64,000 bases of DNA from an uncultured Eubacteriales bacterium (GTDB taxonomy: Bacteria > Bacillota > Clostridia > Oscillospirales > Oscillospiraceae): the NCBI GenBank assembly GCA_900546515.1, contig URDG01000009.1:1-64000 (forward strand), written 5' to 3'. Below are positions 51,779 through 61,461 of this stretch, piece after piece. The notes under the pieces are model-generated. The model was not told the DNA's origin, ran no database searches, and saw nothing but the letters and a program-made list of their open reading frames with translations. The position numbers were made by a program, and so were the translations under genes. How positions within the stretch are numbered: position 1 is the first letter of the stretch; the number at the start of each line of letters is the position of its first letter.

Positions 51779-53017
51779 ATGAACTACGATATCCAGCTTT
51801 TTGCGGACAATGTGCAGACCACCGGCGCTGACGGACTGTCCGCTGAAATGAAGACCTTTTATGACATGACCCTCATTGATGAGGCGCAGGCAAATCTTGT
51901 GCACGACCAGTTCGGCCAGAAGCGCCCCATACCGGCAAACGGCGGCAAGGTGATAGAATTCCGTAAATTCGCACCGCTCGCCAAGGCTACAACACCGCTC
52001 ACCGAGGGCGTTACCCCGGACGGCAAGCAGCTGTCCGTCAGCACCGTCAGCGCCGCCGTATCCCAGTACGGCGACTATATCACCCAGTCGGACATGCTTG
52101 AGCTGACCGCGCTTGACAACACCATCCTTGAATCGGCGAAGCTCCTTGGCCGTCAGGCCGGTGCAACGCTCGACACCGTTGTGAGAAACGTCATTCAGAG
52201 CGGCACGAACGTCATGTATGCCGATAAGGTGAGCGCATCCGGCAGCAGCGAGGTGAAAAAGCGCTCGGAGCTTGACGCCGGATGCCAGATCACGGTGGAG
52301 CTCATCCAGCGCGCTGTCGCCAAGCTGCGCGCACAGAATGCGCCTGCCATAAACGGCAAGTATGTCGGCATAATTCACCCCTATGTAGCCTACGACCTCA
52401 TGCGCGACAGCGAGTGGGTCGACGCGCATAAATACGCCCAGCCCGAAAATCTTTATGAGGGCGAGATCGGCGAGATCGCGGGCGTGCGCTTCGTGCAGAG
52501 TACGGAAGCCAAGATCTATGCCGGCGACGATCTTGCCTCCGACGCCCGCTGCCTGAGGGTGAATAAGAGCGGCGGCTATACCGGCGCGGTCACCAGCATT
52601 TCCTTCGACGGCGGCAGCGTCACCGCGGACGAACTCATAGGCCGTTATATCAACATAAACGGCGTGCGCGCAAAGGTCACGGACAATACGGCGAGCACCA
52701 TCATCGTCGAATCCACCGACTTCGGCACCGTGGCCGACGACGCGCTCATAGCCCCGGGCGAGGGCGGCGCTGACGGACTTGCCGTGTTCGGTACGCTCAT
52801 CCTCGGCGACGGCGCATACGGCGTGACCGAGGTCAATGGCGGCGGGCTTGAGATCATCGTCAAGCAGCGCGGCTCATCCGGCGCGGCAGACCCGCTGGAT
52901 CAGCGCTCGAGCGTCGGCTGGAAGGCCATAAAGACCGCAGAGCTGCTTATCGAAAATTACATCGTGCGCATAGAGTCCGTATCTAAGCGCTTTTCCGCAA
53001 GCGCAAAGGCCAACTGA
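51779..53017 (+). CDS. Major capsid protein, N4-gp56 family
   Basis: A 412-residue HK97-fold capsid protein. Recognition comes from FYDMTLIDEAQANLVHDQFGQ, the VIEFRKFAPLAKATTPLTEG block and YGDYITQSDMLELTALDN. The N-terminus MNYDIQLFADN carries the same QLFA motif as the scaffold, so about nine residues may be removed by the adjacent Prp-type protease. A loop of about 75 residues (about 262-335) may be an inserted surface domain. AAGGAG precedes the ATG. Confidence 0.92.
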   Translation: MNYDIQLFADNVQTTGADGLSAEMKTFYDMTLIDEAQANLVHDQFGQKRPIPANGGKVIEFRKFAPLAKATTPLTEGVTPDGKQLSVSTVSAAVSQYGDYITQSDMLELTALDNTILESAKLLGRQAGATLDTVVRNVIQSGTNVMYADKVSASGSSEVKKRSELDAGCQITVELIQRAVAKLRAQNAPAINGKYVGIIHPYVAYDLMRDSEWVDAHKYAQPENLYEGEIGEIAGVRFVQSTEAKIYAGDDLASDARCLRVNKSGGYTGAVTSISFDGGSVTADELIGRYININGVRAKVTDNTASTIIVESTDFGTVADDALIAPGEGGADGLAVFGTLILGDGAYGVTEVNGGGLEIIVKQRGSSGAADPLDQRSSVGWKAIKTAELLIENYIVRIESVSKRFSASAKAN

Positions 53018-53034
53018 GAGAAAGGAGAGACGAT

Positions 53035-53262
53035 ATGGCAGTCAAGACAGATGCAAACGGCGAAAAGCTTATAAAGATCAGGCTCCCCAAGGAACGCCGT
53101 GATCAGGAGGACGTATTCGTCGGCGTCAATGAGCGCACCTGGCTCATCAAGCGCGGCGTTGAGGTAGAGGTCCCCGAATGCGTGGCCGAGGTGCTGCGCG
53201 ACCGCGAGATGATGCTCGAGACGATCATGGAATTTGAGGACGCAAAGCGCGCCTCCGACTGA
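53035..53262 (+). CDS. Small phage structural protein, unknown
   Basis: A 75-residue, charged protein (KIRLPKERRDQEDVFVGVNERTW), found right after capsid genes in many clostridial phages. Possibly a capsid-decoration or connector part. GAGAAAGGAGAG is the ribosome site. Role not established. Confidence 0.7.
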   Translation: MAVKTDANGEKLIKIRLPKERRDQEDVFVGVNERTWLIKRGVEVEVPECVAEVLRDREMMLETIMEFEDAKRASD

Positions 53263-53266
53263 GACT

Positions 53267-53638
53267 ATGACTCTCACGGAAGCTATTGCGCGGACGGATT
53301 CCCTCAGGCCCAACAGCTTCAGCCATATCCAGAAGCTGAGCTGGCTGTCCGCGCTGGACGGCACTGTGACCGCGGAGATCATAAATACGCATGAGGGCGG
53401 GGAGTGGGTGAGATTTGAAGCATATACGCAGGAGAGCGACCCGGACACCGTGCTTCTCATCCCCGCACCCTACGACGAGGTCTATCTGCGCTTTTTAGAG
53501 GCGCAGATGGACTATGCCAACGGCGAATTTGAGCGCTTCAACAATTCAAACGCGATGTATGCCGCGGCGTGGTCCGCCTTTGTCAACTATTATAACCGCA
53601 CTCACATGCCGCTGGGCGGAAAGAGAAAATACTACTGA
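53267..53638 (+). CDS. Putative head-tail connector protein
   Basis: A 123-residue acidic protein (TLTEAIARTDSLRPNSFSHIQKL, later YLRFLEAQMDYANGEFERFNNSN) in the head-completion position between capsid and tail genes. The helical pattern fits a gp6-like adaptor, but no clear family is seen. The ATG at 53267 is chosen from the compact start; an in-frame ATG at 53234 overlaps the upstream gene. Confidence 0.6.
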   Translation: MTLTEAIARTDSLRPNSFSHIQKLSWLSALDGTVTAEIINTHEGGEWVRFEAYTQESDPDTVLLIPAPYDEVYLRFLEAQMDYANGEFERFNNSNAMYAAAWSAFVNYYNRTHMPLGGKRKYY

Positions 53639-53656
53639 GCACGAGGAGGAGCTGCT

Positions 53657-55411
53657 TTGCTATATCCCAGACTGATAAAGAAAAGTGTACAGCGCCGGAC
53701 CTTGAGCGCCTTCCGGGGCTATGAGCACCGGCTGAGAACGTCCGACGGCGCGTTTTACGAAACGGCAAATCTCAGCTGTGAGCTCTATCCGCTGCTGAGC
53801 GTTCGCCGCAGGCGCAGTATTTATAAGGAACTTGCAAAGGCGCAGGGCATGATCGAAAAGGACGCACTGGCCTATATCGATGCCGGGACGCTTTACTATA
53901 ACGGCAGAGCCACGGAGCTGACCGGAATAACGGACGGGGAAAAGCAGCTCGTGAGCATGGGGGCGTATATCTGTATTTTTCCCGACAAGCTCTACTACAA
54001 CACCGCCGATCCCACCGATCACGGCCATATGGACGCGGAATGTAGCTATACGGGAAAGATCAGATACAGCATGTGTAGCATCCTCGGCGAGGAATATCCG
54101 GCGGCGGAGGAGAGCGGTACGGAGCCGTCAGATCCGGCCGACGGCGACTGTTGGATAGATACCTCAGAGCATGTACTGCGCCGGTGGAACGCCGCATCGG
54201 AGATGTGGACGGACATAGAGAGCGTGTATCTGAAGCTCAGCTTTGACACACAGGGGCAGATACCGTCAAAATTCTCAATATACGACGGTGCGGAGCTTTC
54301 CGGGAGCGCAGCCGCAGCGGCAAACGGATCGAAGATAATATACGCGCTTGGCGGCTCGGCCGGTACCGCACCGGGTTTTGAGGACGCCGAAAGCGACTGG
54401 ATAGTCGTGGCCGCAGAGCCGGTGAACGGCTTTACACAGCAGAACGGCAGCATAAGTCTTGTGCGCGGGGTGCCGGACATGGACTACGTGTGCCAGTGCG
54501 GGAACCGGCTCTGGGGCTGCCGCTACGGAAATGACGGGAAAAAGAATATCAACGAGCTGTATTGCTGCGCTCTGGGAGATTTCAAAAACTGGAGCCAGTA
54601 CATGGGCCTCTCGACCGACTCGTGGCGCGCGTCCGTCGGTTCGGACGGCGTGTGGACAGGGGCGGTCAACTACCTGGGAACACCGCTTTTCTTCAAGGAA
54701 AACTGCATCCACCGTGTGTCCATATCGTCAGAGGGCGCGCATCAGGTCAGCGAGACCGTGTGCCGGGGCGTGCAGAAGGGCAGTGCGAAAAGCCTGTGCG
54801 TCGTGAATGAGACGCTCTATTACAAATCCGTCAGCGATATATGCGCCTATCAGGGCGGATTTCCGGAGAGCGTATCCGCCGCGCTGGGCGAGGAGCGCTA
54901 CAGTGCCGCCGTGGCAGGAGCGTTCGGACAGAGATACTATATCTCCATGCTGAACGCCCAGGGAGAGAGCGGGCTTTTCGTTCTGGACATCGCAAAGGGA
55001 CTGTGGATGCATGAGGACGGACTGCGGGCCACGGCGTTTGCCAGAGTGGACGGAGAACTTTTCTGCCTTGCGGGCAGCACCATCTACGCGCTCAACGGCA
55101 CGGCCGGAACGCTTGAAGGGGATGTAGACTGGTCGGCGGAGACGGGGATGCTGTGCTGCGAATATCCGGGACATAAATATCTGAGCCGGCTTTCCGTGCG
55201 TGCATGGATGGACACGGAGGCTGTGCTGGAGCTGTGGATAGAGTACGATTCCTCCGGCATGTGGGAGTATGCCGGACGGATACGGCTCACGCACGCCGGG
55301 ACTGCGGAGCTCCCGCTGCGGCTGCACCGCTGCGACCATGTGCGCGTGCGTATGCAGGGGCGCGGAGATATAAAGCTGCTCTCGGTCACGCGGGAGCTGA
55401 CCGGGGGGTGA
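53657..55411 (+). CDS. Putative tail-tube/stabilisation structural protein
   Basis: A 584-residue beta-rich protein with repeated Trp/Tyr/Gly segments (RLWGCRYGNDGKKNI, VNETLYYKSVSDICAYQGG, GLWMHEDGLRATAF) that suggest a propeller-like fold, as in podovirus tail-hub or DNA-stabilisation proteins. The position after the connector supports a short-tail component. A TTG start at 53657 follows GAGGAGGAGCTGCT. No enzymatic motif is seen. Confidence 0.6.
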   Translation: MLYPRLIKKSVQRRTLSAFRGYEHRLRTSDGAFYETANLSCELYPLLSVRRRRSIYKELAKAQGMIEKDALAYIDAGTLYYNGRATELTGITDGEKQLVSMGAYICIFPDKLYYNTADPTDHGHMDAECSYTGKIRYSMCSILGEEYPAAEESGTEPSDPADGDCWIDTSEHVLRRWNAASEMWTDIESVYLKLSFDTQGQIPSKFSIYDGAELSGSAAAAANGSKIIYALGGSAGTAPGFEDAESDWIVVAAEPVNGFTQQNGSISLVRGVPDMDYVCQCGNRLWGCRYGNDGKKNINELYCCALGDFKNWSQYMGLSTDSWRASVGSDGVWTGAVNYLGTPLFFKENCIHRVSISSEGAHQVSETVCRGVQKGSAKSLCVVNETLYYKSVSDICAYQGGFPESVSAALGEERYSAAVAGAFGQRYYISMLNAQGESGLFVLDIAKGLWMHEDGLRATAFARVDGELFCLAGSTIYALNGTAGTLEGDVDWSAETGMLCCEYPGHKYLSRLSVRAWMDTEAVLELWIEYDSSGMWEYAGRIRLTHAGTAELPLRLHRCDHVRVRMQGRGDIKLLSVTRELTGG

Positions 55412-55416
55412 GGACG

Positions 55417-56238
55417 ATGCTTGACCTTCCGCCGATACTTGCGGGTCCGCCGGCGCAGCAGATAGCGGCGCTGCGCGCCTATCTTGTGCGTATGGCGGGT
55501 CAGCTCAATTCCGCCGCCGAGGCACCGGCGGCGCAGAGCACGGCGTCCGTGCAGGTGACGAAGGACGGACGGCGCGTATATAAGACAGGCGGAGATGCCG
55601 CGCAGGAGATAGCGGCCATACGCAAAAACGCCGCCGGACTGCGCCAGCTTATCATAAAAACCGCCGACGGGCTGAGCGGAGACATAGAGGCGAGCGGCGA
55701 GGAGCAGAAGCGCTATGCCGACGAGCAGATCAACGCGCTTGGCGGGAAATATCTCGCCCGCTCGGAGTTCGGCACATTTACGGAAAACATAGAAAGCCAG
55801 ATCGCAAATACCGCACGCGGCGTCGTCGAGAGCTACGGCTATGATGCGCGCATAGAGTCGAACCAGAGCGGGCTGTCCCTGCTGCAGGCCTACGTCACGG
55901 ACATCGATGGCGAGATACGCCGGGGACTTGTCACGGACCCGGACACGGGCGACACCGTGACGGGCATTGCAATATCGCAGAATCTACAGTTCACGGGAGA
56001 GGTGAGCCGCGGCGACGACGGCTTCAGCTACTATGAGCTGGCCTCGGGACAGACTTTCGGACTGTACACTTCGACAGGCTGGCAGTTCTGGATAGACGGA
56101 TACAAGCGCGGCTGGTACAACTCCGTTGACGGCATGCTGCACATTGCAAACGTCGCCGTCGAGAGCGCGCTGCAGCTCGGCGGAGGCTGGAGGCTGATCG
56201 ACGACGGAGGCCTCGGCATCAAATATACGGGAGGATGA
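55417..56238 (+). CDS. Tail-associated protein, unknown
   Basis: A 273-residue protein. A helical N-terminus (about 1-120, with NSAAEAPAAQSTASVQV and a long charged helix) precedes a beta-rich C-terminus (about 155-273, with ASGQTFGLYTSTGWQFWIDG). The pattern resembles fibre-anchoring or baseplate proteins. The ATG at 55417 is a few bases past the upstream stop. Confidence 0.6.
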   Translation: MLDLPPILAGPPAQQIAALRAYLVRMAGQLNSAAEAPAAQSTASVQVTKDGRRVYKTGGDAAQEIAAIRKNAAGLRQLIIKTADGLSGDIEASGEEQKRYADEQINALGGKYLARSEFGTFTENIESQIANTARGVVESYGYDARIESNQSGLSLLQAYVTDIDGEIRRGLVTDPDTGDTVTGIAISQNLQFTGEVSRGDDGFSYYELASGQTFGLYTSTGWQFWIDGYKRGWYNSVDGMLHIANVAVESALQLGGGWRLIDDGGLGIKYTGG

Positions 56239-56241
56239 GCC

Positions 56242-57840
56242 ATGGGCGTCAATTTCTTTCAGAACGGCGTGAGCCTCGGCTCCGGCGCGGGCTGGGGCGG
56301 CTATACAGGGAGCAACAACTATGTCGTGCGCTATGATCTTACGACCGGATCTGCCGGGGCCTCGGCGGTATCGGTAGCGCTGTCGGGAATATATTACGGC
56401 AGCAATGCGGGGACGCAGAGCTTCGGCTTCAAAATAAGCACGAGCGCGGCGGCCTTTGCAAACGCCAGAAACATTGCGCCGGATTCAACGCCCGGCCGCA
56501 TGAGCTATACGGGAGCGAACGGCTATTGCTGCACGCTGACGGCAGATGGACTCAATCTGAGCCCGAACACGGTGTATTACATCTTCGTCTACGTGACAAC
56601 GGCAGGGGCGGAGTATTACAGCGGATGGAACTGTACGGCGCCTCTGATAACGCTCTCGGGCAGCTACAGAAGGCCAAGGAGCACGATAAGCTCGCTGTCG
56701 CCGCAGGTGAATACGGGCGGGGCCGTATCGCTCATAATGAACCGCGCGGGAGACTGCTGGCATAAGGCGAGCTTCATATACGGCGGCAAGACTCTGGCCG
56801 TGTCGGAGGCATTTGCCGCGTCGCTGTCATACACCTGCCCGAGAGCGTGGATGGAAAATGACACAACGGCGCTGAGCCTGCCGGTCACGGTGTCTGTGCA
56901 GAGCTATGCGGACGCATCGTGCACGGATGCCGCCGGAGAGCCGGATACTGCGGGCTTCATTCTCACGGCGGATGCCGGGATGCGCCCCGTGCTGGACGAG
57001 GGCGCGGTGCTCGCGCAGGTGCTCAACACCGGCGCCGCCTCCGGCTTCACCGAATTTATCGCCGGCGTGAGCCGGGCGCGGGTGAGCTTTGATATGAGTA
57101 AAATAAGCCTTGCGGCCTGCGCCGGAGCCACGGTCAACGGATATACGCTCCGGTATAAGGGGCGCACGGTCACCGGGCAGTCAAGTCCTGTCGACACGGG
57201 TGTGCTGCCCGCCGACTGCACTCTCACGTGCGCTGTGACCGACAGCCGGGGGCGCGAGGGCAGCGTCAGCGCAGCCGTGACGATGCTGCCGTATGTTCCG
57301 CCGTCATTGAGCGGGATAACGGCGGTGAGATGCACTGCCGCGGGTGTGTCGGATGAGAGCGGAGAATACTACAGGCTGAAAGCGGTGCTGAACTTTACTC
57401 CGCTAAATTCAAAAAACAGCGCCTCAGTCAGCGTCAGCATACGGCCAACGGGAGGTGAGTGGAGCGCGGACACGGAGCTCACAGGCTTTGAGAGCGGAGT
57501 ATGGTCGAATGAGTGGGCTGCGCCTGCGGTGCTCGGCGGCGGCCTGACCGGAGACAGCTATACACTGCGCCTCACGGTCTCCGACGCTGTCGGGAGCCGC
57601 AGCGAGTACACGCTGCGCTTCTATCACCAACAGTGGGCAATGAAATTCAACGCCGACGGCACGGCGCTCGGCTTCGGAATGGCGCCGACTGCCTCGAACG
57701 CGGTGCAGATGCCGGATGCATGGCGGCTCTATGCGGGGATGCTGGTGCTGTCCGAAAATTCCTATGGCACCGCGCTGCCCGGCGAGGCGGTGAGCGAGCC
57801 TGTGGAGGGCCAGCTATATTTCTATCTGACGGACGCGTGA
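56242..57840 (+). CDS. Phage fibre protein with C-terminal DUF859-like end
   Basis: A 532-residue, all-beta, Gly/Ser/Thr-rich protein. The start MGVNFFQNGVSLGSGAGWGG and two to three Ig-like repeats suit an adhesion fibre. The end MKFNADGTALGFGMAPTASN closely resembles the DUF859 group of phage fibre/structural proteins. It is probably exposed on the short tail. The ATG follows GGGAGGATGAGCC. Confidence 0.7.
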   Translation: MGVNFFQNGVSLGSGAGWGGYTGSNNYVVRYDLTTGSAGASAVSVALSGIYYGSNAGTQSFGFKISTSAAAFANARNIAPDSTPGRMSYTGANGYCCTLTADGLNLSPNTVYYIFVYVTTAGAEYYSGWNCTAPLITLSGSYRRPRSTISSLSPQVNTGGAVSLIMNRAGDCWHKASFIYGGKTLAVSEAFAASLSYTCPRAWMENDTTALSLPVTVSVQSYADASCTDAAGEPDTAGFILTADAGMRPVLDEGAVLAQVLNTGAASGFTEFIAGVSRARVSFDMSKISLAACAGATVNGYTLRYKGRTVTGQSSPVDTGVLPADCTLTCAVTDSRGREGSVSAAVTMLPYVPPSLSGITAVRCTAAGVSDESGEYYRLKAVLNFTPLNSKNSASVSVSIRPTGGEWSADTELTGFESGVWSNEWAAPAVLGGGLTGDSYTLRLTVSDAVGSRSEYTLRFYHQQWAMKFNADGTALGFGMAPTASNAVQMPDAWRLYAGMLVLSENSYGTALPGEAVSEPVEGQLYFYLTDA

Positions 57841-57851
57841 GGTGAGAGACT

Positions 57852-60452
57852 ATGGGATACTTCGGCAGAATACAGAAATGCGCACGGTATTACGACTCCG
57901 ATGCGGGAGAATACAGGTGGGGCGCGTGGAAGTACACGGGCAGCGCCGCGGCAGGCGCGGACTATGTGTCAAACGACGGCCTTGCGGTCGTATACCGTGT
58001 GCAGGTGAATTACGGCAGCGGAGACACGGGAATAGACGCCTTTGCCGTCTCCACAAACTTTGTCAACCCCAATTCCTCCGGCAACCCGTCGGAAGCGTAC
58101 TGCTATCTCTATACCTTTGACCCGACGGACGGCGGCAGCGCGGAGACCGCCGCCGCGCCCCTCGGCAGCGAGGCGTTTGCGGGGCCGGTCTCGTTTGAGG
58201 CGAGCAACGTGGGCAATTATCTGAGCTTCAGCTTCCCGGCGCTCACGGGAAAGCCCGCAATGCTGTACTTCTGGTTCAGCTCCTCCGTGACATATACAGG
58301 CTACGGCAGCAACCAGATATATCACTATGCGACCGGCAACTGGAACAAGACGTGGCAGACCGGCACGAAAACACCGGCGCTGACCGGCGGCTTTTCGGAT
58401 ACGGGCGGCAGCGGCGGAGAGACGGGGAGCGGGTATATGCTCATTGCATCGGGCTCATATTCCGGCGTATATGCGCAGCAGAGCTTCGACATGACCCGCC
58501 GGGAGCGCACCGCGAGCTATACGGCGGTGAGCTTTTCCGGCGGAGGCAGCGTGAGCTTCACCGCCGCGAGAAAAACCGGGGAGGACAGCGGCCTGCGCAT
58601 GGACGGCTATCTCACGGCCGGAACGGGCTTTGACACGGTGAACGGGATGCCGGCCGGAACGGTGCTTGCCAGATCGGAGGGCGGGGCAAGCTTTGGCTTT
58701 GACTTTCGGGCAGAGCCGGGCGTGACCTATTATTTGTGGACGGTTATACACAGCGCGGGTTATATCGAGAGCGAGATTACCGTTTCTATCACGCCGACGA
58801 GCTGGTGCTACACCGCTGTGGACAAGGGTGCGAGCCTGAATATTGCGCAGAGCAGCCGCTCCTTTTCCATGAGCATGGGGACATATCAGGTGGGGCGCAT
58901 GAAGCTGAGCTTTGCGTACTCGGCGCAGGCGGATATAACCGTGAGCAGCGCAGACAGCGGAGGACTGTCGAGACTGTGGTTTTCTGACAGCCCTAACATC
59001 GACAGCGCTACGGGGCGCCCGATGAACGTGGATCAGGAATTCAGCGCCGACGGCTCGCAGAGTCTTATAAAGCTGGAAAAGGGAAAGATCTATTACGTCT
59101 TTGCGCTGTTCAGTGCGGGAACGGCCACCGGAACGGTGTCCTTCAGCATAGTCCCGCCGAGCGTGGTCTGGACGGTGGGAGACAGCGCGGAATACATGCT
59201 CATAGACAGCGCGGTCTCGCGCGAAGTTTCGCTTGGAGAGGCAAAATACAGCGTGCTCAAGCTCAGCTTTGCCCATCCCGGCACAGCGCAGTTTTATACA
59301 AGCGGGTCCGTCATCGACGATTATCAATGCATCAGAGCTTACCTGAGCACCCATGACAGCCTTGATAACCACTATGGCACGATGGACGGATATATAGCTG
59401 CAGCGGCCGGAGGCACGGAGCCATATGAATCTCCCGACTACAGCATCTCATGTTCCGTTGAGGCGGGCAGGACGTATTATCTTATCACCAGAAACTGGGC
59501 TTCATCCGCGCCGCGTACGACGGCGTTCAGCACGGTCATCCACATCGTCCCGCCCGGCGCGCCGTCCGGCGGCTATACGCTCATAGAGACGGCGGAGGAC
59601 GCCGGGATCACCGGCAGCAGGCAGTATAAAACGGAGTTCAGCCGCTACAGCATAAGCCGGAGAAAGCTGAGCTTCCGGTACAGGGGCGAAGCGAAATTCT
59701 CGGCGGCAGCGTCAGAGGATTCAGCCGGGATACCCCAGCTGCGCGGCTATATCAGCGACAGCGCGGAGATAGATCTTGATACCGGAGTGCCCGAGGGGAC
59801 CATACTTGCGCAGAGCGGCGCGGAAGGCGAAAGCTTCAGCCTGACATATGCGGTGGAAGACCGGAACGATTATTATCTGTGGGTCGTCGCGTCGGAGATA
59901 TACTGCGGCGGCACGGGCAGGGCCGGTGTGAGCGTCACATGCCCGGCAGAGCGGCGTTTTGCCATAACCGAGCGCGCGGAGTATTACGGCATCACGGAGG
60001 AGACCGTGCACTCCGCATCACCCGGAGAAAGCGGCGTGTGCCTTCTGGAGCTGAGCTTTGCGGCGAGCGGACTTGTATATTTCAGCACCTCCGACACGGC
60101 GGGGAACATGGATTGCCTGCGCGGCTGGCTTGGCCTTGCGCCGTATCTCGACGGCGCCTCCGGCATGCCGTGCTCTGATGTGCTGGCAGAGGCCAGCGGC
60201 GGAAAAGAGAACAGAGATTATTCTTTTTCGCTGCCGGTCGAGGCCGGGACGACATACTATCTTTTCAGCCGGGACGACTGGCTATACGGCAGCCCCGGCT
60301 TTGACATACATATAAAACCGGTGCCGGGCGTTATGCGCATAGCGGCCGGAGGAGAGGAAAAAGGCGCGGTGCCGTACATATATCGTCAGGGGGCGTGGCA
60401 TGCCGCAGTGCCGATGTGCCGGACCGGCGGCGCATGGCGTACCGGAGGATGA
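57852..60452 (+). CDS. Large modular phage adhesin with repeated beta modules
   Basis: An 866-residue protein, the largest in the element. After an N-terminal domain (about 1-190) come five related modules of about 120-135 residues, beginning near 195, 316, 437, 573 and 702. They share a layout of xLxxSFAYxxxAxxxxS, then a Tyr-Tyr-Leu segment (for example GVTYYLW, GKIYYVF, GRTYYLI, NDYYLWV, GTTYYLF) and a strand ending in P. The modules resemble PPC/pre-peptidase-like beta-sandwiches and have diverged strongly. The C-terminus ends in an Ile-Tyr-Arg-x-Gly-Ala-Trp motif common in fibre proteins. A host-cell binding role is inferred. Confidence 0.7.
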   Translation: MGYFGRIQKCARYYDSDAGEYRWGAWKYTGSAAAGADYVSNDGLAVVYRVQVNYGSGDTGIDAFAVSTNFVNPNSSGNPSEAYCYLYTFDPTDGGSAETAAAPLGSEAFAGPVSFEASNVGNYLSFSFPALTGKPAMLYFWFSSSVTYTGYGSNQIYHYATGNWNKTWQTGTKTPALTGGFSDTGGSGGETGSGYMLIASGSYSGVYAQQSFDMTRRERTASYTAVSFSGGGSVSFTAARKTGEDSGLRMDGYLTAGTGFDTVNGMPAGTVLARSEGGASFGFDFRAEPGVTYYLWTVIHSAGYIESEITVSITPTSWCYTAVDKGASLNIAQSSRSFSMSMGTYQVGRMKLSFAYSAQADITVSSADSGGLSRLWFSDSPNIDSATGRPMNVDQEFSADGSQSLIKLEKGKIYYVFALFSAGTATGTVSFSIVPPSVVWTVGDSAEYMLIDSAVSREVSLGEAKYSVLKLSFAHPGTAQFYTSGSVIDDYQCIRAYLSTHDSLDNHYGTMDGYIAAAAGGTEPYESPDYSISCSVEAGRTYYLITRNWASSAPRTTAFSTVIHIVPPGAPSGGYTLIETAEDAGITGSRQYKTEFSRYSISRRKLSFRYRGEAKFSAAASEDSAGIPQLRGYISDSAEIDLDTGVPEGTILAQSGAEGESFSLTYAVEDRNDYYLWVVASEIYCGGTGRAGVSVTCPAERRFAITERAEYYGITEETVHSASPGESGVCLLELSFAASGLVYFSTSDTAGNMDCLRGWLGLAPYLDGASGMPCSDVLAEASGGKENRDYSFSLPVEAGTTYYLFSRDDWLYGSPGFDIHIKPVPGVMRIAAGGEEKGAVPYIYRQGAWHAAVPMCRTGGAWRTGG

Positions 60453-60498
60453 GACAGCGCAAAAAAACTGCGCGAATAACAACACGGGAGGAAAAGCA

Positions 60499-61443
60499 TT
60501 GACAGACGAAGAAAAAAGACTCAGAGGCGGGAACCATGACAGCCGCAGCGGCATACGGAACGCGGAAGGGAAAAAGCCGGAGTACGCCGGGAGCTATGAC
60601 CGCGAGCTCAGAGAGACATACGACGCGATAAGCTCCAGACCGGCGTTCAGGTATGATCCCGATAAAGACGGGCTCTATCAGCGGTATAAGGACGATTACA
60701 CGCGCCGCGGCCGCCTCGCCATGAGAGATACCGTGGGGCAGGCCTCGGCGCTGACCGGCGGCTATGGCTCAAGCTATGCCGAAAGCGCGGGACAGCAGCA
60801 GTATGACGCTTATCTTCAGCAGCTCGGAGACATTGTGCCGGAGCTCTACAGCCTTGCCTACAGCAGGTATCAGGATGAGGGAGATGCCCTGCGCGGACGC
60901 TATGACATGCTCAGCGAGCTCAGGGACAGAGAGTACAGGGAGTATTCCGACGCGCTCGACAGCTACAACGAGGAACGCAAATTCGAATACCAGCGTGAGC
61001 AGGATGAACGGGAACAGGCGGAGAGCGAACGCGAACGCAGCTATCAGCGCAGCCAGAGCGAGGCGGCGGCGCGGGCAAAATACGGCGATTTTTCAGGCTA
61101 TGCCGCGCTCTACGGTGATGAGACGGCAAAACAGATGAAAAACTACTGGATCGCTTTAAATCCTGCGGCGGCCTACGGCATGGGACTTATCAGCGCAGAG
61201 CAGTACTATACCCTGACCGGCGGCGCGGCTTCAAAGAGCGCGGCGGGGAGCGGCGGCTCATCGCGGTCGTATTACCCGAATACCGCGCCAGACGGGAGAG
61301 ACGCAAAGGTGGTGCAGCGGGAGCTGAGGAACAAGGGCTACAACATCGCCGTGGACGGAGCATGGGGGCCTAAGAGTCAGAAAGCCTGGGAAAAGGCCAT
61401 GGGCAAGACAGGCGGCAGCTCCGGCGGCTATACGCTGATCTGA
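60499..61443 (+). CDS. Charged helical phage protein with PG-binding-like end
   Basis: A 314-residue protein. The Arg/Glu/Gln-rich helical body (SYNEERKFEYQREQDEREQA) could be a coiled-coil internal or ejection protein. The C-terminal ~45 residues, with RELRNKGYNIAVDGAWGPKSQ, resemble a peptidoglycan-binding repeat. A TTG start at 60499 is preferred because GGGAGG lies upstream. The combination suits a particle component that contacts the wall during DNA entry. Confidence 0.6.
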   Translation: MTDEEKRLRGGNHDSRSGIRNAEGKKPEYAGSYDRELRETYDAISSRPAFRYDPDKDGLYQRYKDDYTRRGRLAMRDTVGQASALTGGYGSSYAESAGQQQYDAYLQQLGDIVPELYSLAYSRYQDEGDALRGRYDMLSELRDREYREYSDALDSYNEERKFEYQREQDEREQAESERERSYQRSQSEAAARAKYGDFSGYAALYGDETAKQMKNYWIALNPAAAYGMGLISAEQYYTLTGGAASKSAAGSGGSSRSYYPNTAPDGRDAKVVQRELRNKGYNIAVDGAWGPKSQKAWEKAMGKTGGSSGGYTLI

Positions 61444-61461
61444 AGCGGCGGAGACTGAGCC

